From positions 1 to 12,806 of the forward strand of contig CAZXBL010000030.1 of the NCBI GenBank assembly GCA_964638875.1: a stretch of 12,806 nt of DNA, in the 5' to 3' direction. Of the stretch, positions 1 through 5,372 are shown in pieces. The notes under the pieces are model-generated. The model made no database searches and had not been told where the DNA came from. It saw only the letters and a program-made list of their open reading frames with translations. The position numbers and the translations under genes are program-made. Source of the DNA: JALRHH01 sp964638875 (GTDB taxonomy: Bacteria; Patescibacteriota; Saccharimonadia; Saccharimonadales; JALRHH01). Numbering within the stretch: the first letter of the stretch is position 1; the number at the start of each line of letters is the position of its first letter.

Positions 1-250
1 CACTAGCTCTGCTCCTGAGCCAATGCCTGAACCTGTAGCACCTTCACCACAAGCTCCGGAATTCACAATGCCAGAAAACTTGGTACCGCCAGTACAGCAA
101 CAACAAGTTGACACAACCGCAGCACCAGCTACGGATCCTTTGTCACCGCCTGCGGTACCACCACCATTCATGCCAAATATGCCTGGTTTTGACCCAGGTG
201 CGGCAGCAAAACCACCAAACAAACGCGCACCCCAGACCCCAGCACCCTAG
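1..250 (+). CDS. Proline-rich C-terminal tail of an unidentified protein (partial)
   Basis: An open frame enters from the left edge (first full codon at 2) and ends at a TAG at 248-250, giving 82 visible residues. About 25 of these are proline, with many Ala, Gln and Pro-Val/Pro-Met repeats and a short basic patch (NKR) near the end. This is the composition of a disordered, low-complexity tail; there is no membrane segment, no cysteine and no catalytic motif. An ATG at 23 lies in this frame, but it has no ribosome binding site and the frame is open before it, so it is probably internal. The tail is not the conserved FtsZ C-terminal peptide. I do not recognise the protein, and the domain that would identify it lies outside the window. 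Confidence 0.6.
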   Translation, partial: TSSAPEPMPEPVAPSPQAPEFTMPENLVPPVQQQQVDTTAAPATDPLSPPAVPPPFMPNMPGFDPGAAAKPPNKRAPQTPAP

Positions 251-267
251 GTTATAGTGACCACCTC

Positions 268-276
268 TGTTAGAAT
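268..276 (+). promoter_or_regulatory. Extended -10 promoter for truB, predicted leaderless
   Basis: TG-T-TAGAAT is an extended -10 element: TG at 268-269 and the hexamer at 271-276. Counting the last T as -7 puts +1 at 283, the A of the second of two tandem ATG codons. There is no convincing -35 box 16-18 bases upstream, which fits an extended -10 promoter, and there is no Shine-Dalgarno sequence before the start. The mRNA would therefore begin with AUG. Confidence 0.6.
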
Positions 277-282
277 AGTATG

Positions 283-987
283 ATGCCTTTACAAGGAATA
301 CTTCTAATTGATAAGCCCAAAACCTGGTCAAGCTTTGACGTGGTTAATTATGTGCGCAAATTCGTCGCCGAAGAAGCTGGTACCAAGCCAAAGAACACAA
401 AAGTTGGTCACACGGGCACGCTTGACCCACTGGCCACCGGGTTATTAGTGCTGGTTGTAGGCAAGGAATACACCAAACGGGCAGGCGAATTCAGTAAGTT
501 AGACAAAGTCTACGAAGTTACGATGAAACTGGGCGAAACTTCTACGACCGCTGACGAAGAGGGCGAGAAAACAGCCGTATCTGACACGATTCCGACCGAA
601 AAGGCCGTCCTAGAGGCTCTAGAACAGTTTACGGGCGAAATTATGCAGGTGCCACCTCAGTTTTCGGCTATGAAGATCAACGGACAGCGTGCCTACAAAC
701 TGGCGCGTGAAGGTAAAGAAGTGCTGCTTGATGCACGTCCAGTCACGATTCACTCCACGCAACTTACAGATTACCATTACCCATTCGTAAAATTCACCAG
801 CCATGTTAGCAGCGGTACCTACATACGTAGCCTTGTTGAAGACCTAGGTAAAACACTAGGAACAGGTGCTTACATGTCCGACCTCCGCCGCACGACCGTG
901 GGTGAATTTAACGTTGGTAACAGTATTCCGATTGAGGGGATAACTGCGGAAATTATTCAGGAGAACCTAAAATCCGATGATCGCTAA
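283..987 (+). CDS. truB: tRNA pseudouridine(55) synthase TruB, short form
   Basis: TruB converts U55 of the tRNA T-arm to pseudouridine in the cytoplasm. The N-terminal GILLIDKP motif, the catalytic motif GHTGTLDPLATGLL, the QVPPQFSAMKINGQRAYKLA segment, and SSGTYIRSLVEDLG with LRRTTVGEF near the end are all present. Counting from the ATG at 283 the catalytic Asp is residue 48, the same number as in E. coli TruB. An in-frame ATG at 280 would add one Met, but the predicted transcript starts at 283. The protein is about 234 residues against roughly 300-315 in E. coli and B. subtilis: it stops after the catalytic fold and lacks the usual C-terminal PUA/TruB-C domain. Its last 11 bases overlap the ABC-F gene, which suggests co-transcription and translational coupling. 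TAA stop. Confidence 0.95.
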   Translation: MPLQGILLIDKPKTWSSFDVVNYVRKFVAEEAGTKPKNTKVGHTGTLDPLATGLLVLVVGKEYTKRAGEFSKLDKVYEVTMKLGETSTTADEEGEKTAVSDTIPTEKAVLEALEQFTGEIMQVPPQFSAMKINGQRAYKLAREGKEVLLDARPVTIHSTQLTDYHYPFVKFTSHVSSGTYIRSLVEDLGKTLGTGAYMSDLRRTTVGEFNVGNSIPIEGITAEIIQENLKSDDR

Positions 988-2632
988 CATTGAAATTGCA
1001 GATAAGTCTTACGGCGACAAAATTCTCTACAGCGGTCTAGAGTTCAAGTTAAACGCGCATGAAAAAGTCGGTTTGATTGGTCGCAATGGTACCGGGAAAA
1101 CGACCCTATTCAACATACTAACAGGGGCAGATACAGATTTTGCAGGTGAAGTAGACTTTCGTAGAAATTTGGTCGTAATTGATTCCCGTCAGGAACACCA
1201 CGGCTTTGAAGACACCCCGATCTTGGAATACATTTTGGACGACCTGCCAGAGTATGGCTCCCTAAAGCATAAACTGGATACTTATCCGGCAACAATGGGT
1301 AGCAGTATGAAAAAGATGGAGGAATATTCCGAAGCACTAGAACGATTTACGGTCCTAGGTTACTTTGATGTTGAGGAACAAATTGTGCGCAGCCTGCAAG
1401 ATTATCAGATTGATCCTGACAAAATACAGGGAAAAATTGGGCATTTATCTGGTGGGCAGAAACGATTTGTGGAGCTGGTAAAAGTACAGCATGCCCGCGC
1501 TGACTTGGCGTTAATTGATGAGCCAACCAACCACATGGACTTCATTGCCAAAGAACGCTTCCTGGAATGGTTCAAGGCGACTAAAGAGGCAGTCGTGGTC
1601 ATCACGCACGACCGTGACGTGCTGCGCCATGTTGATCGAATTGTAGAAATCCGTGACGGCAGGGCATTCAATTTCAAGGGTAATTATGATGATTATCTAA
1701 AGACGAACGCTACCAAGATTACCGCCCAGGTCAACGAATTCACCATTAACCAACGACGTATATCTAACTTGAAAGAAGACATTGTGCGCTTCAGGCGCAT
1801 GAAGGAGCGTGCTCGCGACCCAGGGACCATCCATCGGTTTAAATCCCTGGAGGAACGTGCTAAAAAAGAGCAATCTGAACTGGAGAAATTAGATAAACCT
1901 TCCTTTTGGATTGACCGTGAATCCGTCGATAACCTCAACATAAAGATGAGCAAGGCTTATGAGGAACACAAGGCACAGAACATTGTAATCCGTGCCCGTA
2001 CTAAGGCAACTAAATCGAATAACAAATTAGTAGATGTATCCAAGCTAAGTCTTGGCTACAGCGAACCACTATTTGCTGACGTCAGTTTCCAGTTACACGA
2101 GGGCGAAAAGCTGCGTTTGCATGGACGTAATGGGGCGGGTAAGACTACCTTCATCAAAGCAATCCTTGCAACGGCTGCCGGGGTCAAACCAGAACCCAAT
2201 GTTTACGGTGGTGTAATCGACACCATGCGGGAACTAAAAATTGGCATATACGAACAAGAGATAGATCCAAAATATTTGAAAATGACACTAGCAGCTGCCA
2301 TCGAACAATCATTTATGGCAAAAAATGTGAAGGTTGGTGATGAGAAGGTCAAGCAACTGCTCGGTGATTACCTATTTAATCCTCACAATGATGGTGACGT
2401 GCCAATTTCACGCCTCAGCGGTGGTCAAAAAGCTCGTTTCCAACTGATGAACATGCTGGCAAATGATCCACAACTGCTTATCCTTGACGAGCCAACTAAC
2501 CACCTTGACCTCCCCAGTATTGAGGAACTAGAAGATGCCCTGAAGCAGTATCACGGTGCAATTATCTACGTATCCCACGATTCATACTTCGTCAAAAACC
2601 TCGGCGGCGAAACCATCCAAATAGGTCAGTAA
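977..2632 (+). CDS. ABC-F family ATPase (duplicated ATP-binding cassettes, no membrane domain)
   Basis: This 551-residue protein has two ATP-binding cassettes and no transmembrane helices, the layout of the ABC-F class that acts on ribosomes in the cytosol. Cassette 1 has Walker A GRNGTGKT (35-42), signature LSGGQKR (157-163) and Walker B LALIDEPTNHMD (177-188). Cassette 2 has GRNGAGKT (383-390), LSGGQKAR (480-487), LLILDEPTNHLD (500-511) and the H-loop VSHDSYF. Residues 250-310 between the cassettes are charged and helical, matching the P-site tRNA interaction motif region of ABC-F proteins. I cannot assign a subfamily (EttA, Uup, YbiT or antibiotic resistance type); the length is typical of the housekeeping members. 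The ATG at 977 overlaps the truB end by 11 bases and is preceded by AGGAG at 959-963, with a rather long 13-base spacing. TAA stop. Confidence 0.9.
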   Translation: MIANIEIADKSYGDKILYSGLEFKLNAHEKVGLIGRNGTGKTTLFNILTGADTDFAGEVDFRRNLVVIDSRQEHHGFEDTPILEYILDDLPEYGSLKHKLDTYPATMGSSMKKMEEYSEALERFTVLGYFDVEEQIVRSLQDYQIDPDKIQGKIGHLSGGQKRFVELVKVQHARADLALIDEPTNHMDFIAKERFLEWFKATKEAVVVITHDRDVLRHVDRIVEIRDGRAFNFKGNYDDYLKTNATKITAQVNEFTINQRRISNLKEDIVRFRRMKERARDPGTIHRFKSLEERAKKEQSELEKLDKPSFWIDRESVDNLNIKMSKAYEEHKAQNIVIRARTKATKSNNKLVDVSKLSLGYSEPLFADVSFQLHEGEKLRLHGRNGAGKTTFIKAILATAAGVKPEPNVYGGVIDTMRELKIGIYEQEIDPKYLKMTLAAAIEQSFMAKNVKVGDEKVKQLLGDYLFNPHNDGDVPISRLSGGQKARFQLMNMLANDPQLLILDEPTNHLDLPSIEELEDALKQYHGAIIYVSHDSYFVKNLGGETIQIGQ

Positions 2633-2662
2633 CCTGGACAATCTAACATAAATATAGTAGAG

Positions 2663-2668
2663 TATACT
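2663..2668 (+). promoter_or_regulatory. -10 box for the 167-aa gene, predicted leaderless
   Basis: TATACT lies in the 41-base gap after the ABC-F gene, inside the self-complementary octamer AGTATACT (2661-2668). With the last T as -7, +1 falls at 2675, one base from the A of the ATG at 2674. There is no TGn extension. A TGGACA at 2635-2640 resembles a -35 box but is 22 bases away, too far for a standard spacer. No Shine-Dalgarno sequence is present. Confidence 0.45.
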
Positions 2669-2673
2669 TTGAT

Positions 2674-3177
2674 ATGAACCATTTTGAAGCTGATCCCGTA
2701 ACAGCTCGCAAGCGTGCAAAAGACTTATATTTACCGGATGGGCGTACTATGGAATTTGGTCAAAATGTTCCTATACCGACCCGGGAGAGCGACATGCCAT
2801 GCCAGCAGATGAATAATCTAATGATTTATCGTGGTATGGCTAGCCGTGGTGTGATTTTTATGCCCGAAATCGAAGCGACAACAGATTTTGGTAAACCAAG
2901 GAAAGATCACATTGCATACTATGTGGATAAGCGTATAGGTAAAAAATATGTGACAGCACTGCGCAAATTTGTAATCAGAAATCACCCCGGCATCTACAAT
3001 TCCCGTGAAGTAGATGATAGGAATTTTTTCCGAGATGAAATCGAGACGCTATTAGACCAAGGAATGGAAGAGACCGGGGTAGGAAGTGTGGTCGCCAGAC
3101 TGCGAAGCCAGAATGTGGCTCGCCCCCTTGGACAAATAGTAGATCAAGCTGTAAATGATCACGGCCTCGAACTGTAA
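2674..3177 (+). CDS. Hypothetical protein, 167 aa
   Basis: I do not recognise this protein. It is soluble, mixed-charge and without a signal peptide or membrane segment. The N-terminal half holds a DGRTMEFGQNVPIPTRESD stretch; the middle (about residues 52-100) reads like an alternating strand/helix domain with YRGMASRGVIF and KKYVTALRKFVIRNHPGIY; the C-terminal 50 residues look helical. There is one cysteine, in MPCQQ. The start at 2674 has no ribosome binding site but lies just after a -10 box, as for other leaderless genes here. The stop (TAA) is only 4 bases before the -35 box of the next gene. It sits with the 533-aa gene between two housekeeping blocks, so the pair may be functionally linked, but there is no direct evidence for this. 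Confidence 0.75.
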   Translation: MNHFEADPVTARKRAKDLYLPDGRTMEFGQNVPIPTRESDMPCQQMNNLMIYRGMASRGVIFMPEIEATTDFGKPRKDHIAYYVDKRIGKKYVTALRKFVIRNHPGIYNSREVDDRNFFRDEIETLLDQGMEETGVGSVVARLRSQNVARPLGQIVDQAVNDHGLEL

Positions 3178-3181
3178 CCTA

Positions 3182-3210
3182 TTGACAAAAAGCATAAAAA
3201 ATGCTATCCT
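3182..3210 (+). promoter_or_regulatory. Strong promoter for the 533-aa gene with a palindromic spacer
   Basis: Perfect -35 TTGACA (3182-3187), 17-base spacer, and extended -10 TG-C-TATCCT (TG at 3202-3203, hexamer 3205-3210). The predicted +1 is about 3217, giving an 18-base leader that begins with AGGAAA. The spacer holds the inverted repeat AGCAT-AAAAA-ATGCT (3191-3205), which could be an operator or simply an A-rich spacer. Confidence 0.75.
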
Positions 3211-3234
3211 GTATATAGGAAATCAAAACAAAAA

Positions 3235-4836
3235 ATGTCAGTTAATACAGAGTTAGAACCCTTCGCTCCAACCGCGGAGATGCAACAGCCTCATCATGAG
3301 CAACTGGTAAATATTGCCGAGATTGACCCACGTGAAGTGGAATATATTGGTTCAACAATGGTCGAGCGTACTGTAACTATAGAGGCTGGAGGTGAGCAGG
3401 GCGCTAACAAATTATCTTTGCCTGAAAATATTGGAGAGCGAATAGACCGTGCCAAAGAAGCTTCATCATTCAAAGGTCCAGAGGTCGAAAAGGCTATCGA
3501 AGGCTACTACAAAGACCACTACGCAGTTGGTGCAGCGATTGAAGGGGCAATCGATGGTACCCTAGAGTACATGTCACCAGAGGATCTCGAAGGCTCTATC
3601 GAGAATTTCACCCTCAGAAATGTTGTAAGCCAATTATCAGCGGTTGCAAGCAATGAAACTAAGGGCAACACCATAATCGCCTCATTAAATATATTAGAGC
3701 GTGTTGCATTCCAAGAAGATGCTTTGCCGGCAGAAACTGTGGGTGGTCAAGAAAGGCTGTACGTACAGCAACTGCTGGGCAAAATAGTCGAGCAAGCCAA
3801 GCAAATGGATCCAACGGTTCTTAAGAGTGAACAAATAATCACTCCTGATGGTAGGAAAGGCTACGAATTTACTAGCCTTCAACCTCTGTCATCAGATGGC
3901 CTTTACTTTGGCATCCTCAACCCGAAAGGGTTTGAGCATAAGACGGTATTCGAAGACAGATTTATGCAGTCATTTGACGAGAGGGTAAAATGGCAAAGCA
4001 AAGCGTTTTGGCAAGATACTAGGCACTCTGGCCAGTTATTATTCCATAACACCGGTAACATAGACGAAATAACCAGGAATGGTCACATTTTGCGTTCTAG
4101 AACCCGCCAGCGCCAACTGAATGGCTCATTCTATTCACAAACGCTGACATCTAACCCTGGTAACGGCACGGATATGCATTCAAATCTGCCGCACTTCTCT
4201 GAACTCTACGATGAATTCAGCTATAAACGTGCATATGTTAATTCCAAGTCAGAGGGGCAGGATAACTCCGCTACCATTGCACTGCCTTTAGCAGAGATTG
4301 TTGCCGTCGCACCGTTCGCGCGTGATGCAGAATACGGTGTTGTTGACCTACGTGAAGACAAGAGCGCGGAAAAGGTCATTATAAATGATGGGCTTGGTGA
4401 CATAGGACATGGTTCGTATGACGGTCCTGGAAAGAGCGGGCTTGATCGTATATTTTTGGCGGACGGAAAAGTGGAGAATGCTCAGCAAGCAGTTGATTAT
4501 GACCTAGACTTTGGCAAAAACTCGGTAGGTACTGTGATTCTAGGTATGGATGAAGATAACAGAGGTGGCTCTGGTCAAAATTTCCCTGGAATACGATATG
4601 TCTCCGCGCGTACTGAGAAAACCTTTAATCAAGAATCAACAGAAGCAAGAACTGCGCGAGTTGCTACTTTGGAGCAGGAGATCAAGTCAATGCAAGCTGA
4701 AAGCCGTAGCAAACCTCAATACGCCGGCAAGATAGTAGTACCCCTCAGGCGAGGGGTCGTAGAGTTCACACATGAAGGTAAAGCCGGTGGTCGTGAGAAT
4801 AACTATCAGAAATACGTTCGTACAGCAATTTATTAA
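3235..4836 (+). CDS. Hypothetical protein, 533 aa, possible ADP-ribosyltransferase-like segment
   Basis: I do not recognise the family. The protein is soluble, with no signal peptide or membrane helix. Residues 1-80 are acidic and probably partly disordered; 80-200 look helical; 200-240 and 265-460 look like mixed alpha/beta domains; 465-495 is a charged, possibly coiled helix; the C-terminal 40 residues are basic. The segment LLFHNTGNIDEITRNGHI (268-285) resembles the first motif of ADP-ribosyltransferase folds (a His-x-Thr strand, then a helix ending in a Gly turn, as in PARP-, RNA 2'-phosphotransferase- and DarT-like proteins). I cannot place the other expected catalytic residues, so this remains a weak hint. 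The ATG at 3235 follows a strong promoter; AGGA at 3217-3220 is 14 bases away, a poor ribosome binding site. The TAA stop overlaps repeats in the rpsO promoter. Confidence 0.8.
   Translation: MSVNTELEPFAPTAEMQQPHHEQLVNIAEIDPREVEYIGSTMVERTVTIEAGGEQGANKLSLPENIGERIDRAKEASSFKGPEVEKAIEGYYKDHYAVGAAIEGAIDGTLEYMSPEDLEGSIENFTLRNVVSQLSAVASNETKGNTIIASLNILERVAFQEDALPAETVGGQERLYVQQLLGKIVEQAKQMDPTVLKSEQIITPDGRKGYEFTSLQPLSSDGLYFGILNPKGFEHKTVFEDRFMQSFDERVKWQSKAFWQDTRHSGQLLFHNTGNIDEITRNGHILRSRTRQRQLNGSFYSQTLTSNPGNGTDMHSNLPHFSELYDEFSYKRAYVNSKSEGQDNSATIALPLAEIVAVAPFARDAEYGVVDLREDKSAEKVIINDGLGDIGHGSYDGPGKSGLDRIFLADGKVENAQQAVDYDLDFGKNSVGTVILGMDEDNRGGSGQNFPGIRYVSARTEKTFNQESTEARTARVATLEQEIKSMQAESRSKPQYAGKIVVPLRRGVVEFTHEGKAGGRENNYQKYVRTAIY
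4740..4757 (+). repeat. GC-rich perfect hairpin inside the 533-aa gene
   Basis: ACCCCTC (4740-4746), loop AGGC, GAGGGGT (4751-4757): a 7-bp stem with five G-C pairs and a 4-base loop within codons for VPLRRGV near the gene's 3' end. No U-tract follows, so it is not a standard terminator. Confidence 0.6.
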
Positions 4837-4868
4837 CAGTTGCTTAACAGGGATAACTGTGGTAGTAT
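4833..4868 (+). promoter_or_regulatory. rpsO promoter overlaid by direct and inverted repeats
   Basis: A -35-like TTGCTT (4840-4845), 17-base spacer and extended -10 TG-G-TAGTAT (TG at 4860-4861, hexamer 4863-4868) predict a start near 4875 and a leader of about 63 bases. The promoter also carries two copies of TTAACAG (4833-4839 and 4844-4850), 11 bases apart or about one helical turn, and an inverted repeat ACAGTT (4836-4841)/AACTGT (4855-4860) spanning the region from the -35 box to the TGn element. These may be regulator-binding sites. They also overlap the stop codon of the preceding gene. Confidence 0.6.
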
Positions 4869-4937
4869 TTACGTAACGCCATCATTAATCTCTAACGGTT
4901 TAGCCCATCTAACTGGACCAAGGAATAAAGGAAATAC

Positions 4938-5204
4938 ATGATTACAACAGAGAAGAAGACTAAGATCGTTGCTGATCTGCAAAAAGACAAGAAGGACACT
5001 GGTTCACCTGCGGTACAGGTTGGCATTTTGACCGAGCGTATTAAGGAGATTACTGAACACCTTCAGACCAACAAGCACGACTTTATGGCACGCCGCGGTC
5101 TGTTGCAAATGGTTGGACAGCGCAAGCGTCTGCTCAAGTACATTGCCAGCAAAGACGGTGCAGCGTATCTCGCCTTGATCAAGAAACTCGGCATTCGCCG
5201 CTAA
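4938..5204 (+). CDS. rpsO: 30S ribosomal protein S15
   Basis: S15 binds the central domain of 16S rRNA early in 30S assembly and forms an intersubunit bridge. The 88 residues match the usual length (about 89) and family pattern: GSPAVQVGILTERI, the LQTNKHDFMARRGLLQMVGQR helix region with the conserved His-Asp, and KRLLKYIASKD followed by the basic end KKLGIRR. The start at 4938 has a clear Shine-Dalgarno AAAGGA (4927-4932) with 5-base spacing. The same AAAGGAAATA string precedes RNase J. The gene has its own promoter and is followed by pnp, the arrangement familiar from E. coli and many other bacteria. S15 often represses its own translation through the leader; the leader here can form only a weak stem (4897-4919), so I do not claim such a switch. 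TAA stop. Confidence 0.97.
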   Translation: MITTEKKTKIVADLQKDKKDTGSPAVQVGILTERIKEITEHLQTNKHDFMARRGLLQMVGQRKRLLKYIASKDGAAYLALIKKLGIRR

Positions 5205-5220
5205 TCTGCCCAGACTTTAT

Positions 5221-5238
5221 TCCCGAGAATTCTCGGGA
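5221..5238 (+). other. Perfect 18-base palindrome (hairpin) in the rpsO-pnp gap
   Basis: TCCCGAG-AATT-CTCGGGA is fully self-complementary and lies 16 bases after the rpsO stop. As RNA it folds into a 7-bp stem with an AAUU loop. No U-tract follows on either strand, so it is not a canonical intrinsic terminator. It could be an RNase III-like processing or 3'-end stabilising element, or a protein-binding DNA site. Confidence 0.6.
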
Positions 5239-5293
5239 TGAGCTTGTGCACATTAAACAAAAGATTATCGTTATAGAGCCACAGATATACTCC

Positions 5294-5327
5294 TGCTAGT
5301 TTTTAGCACAAGGGCAGAATGTATATT
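5294..5327 (+). promoter_or_regulatory. pnp leader: small hairpin and weak -10-like box
   Basis: TGCTA (5294-5298) and TAGCA (5304-5308) form a 5-bp stem with a GTTTT loop. A TATATT at 5322-5327 could serve as -10, with a start near 5334 and a leader of about 39 bases, but there is no good -35 box and the TG abuts the hexamer without the usual intervening base. pnp may instead be read through from rpsO. The rest of the gap (5239-5293) holds only weak structure. Confidence 0.3.
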
Positions 5328-5372
5328 TGCACCCTGTAACGATATTGCTTGAAGAAAGGTTACCTCCGATAT

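Noticed and set aside
4897..4919. S15 autoregulatory pseudoknot or switch in the rpsO leader
   Set aside because: Only a weak bulged stem (GGT/ACC plus TTAG/CTAA) can be drawn by eye, too little to support a known S15 leader motif.
5349..5372. TTG start for pnp eight codons upstream
   Set aside because: No ribosome binding site precedes it, and the added residues (KKGYLRY) do not fit the PNPase N-terminus; the ATG at 5373 does.
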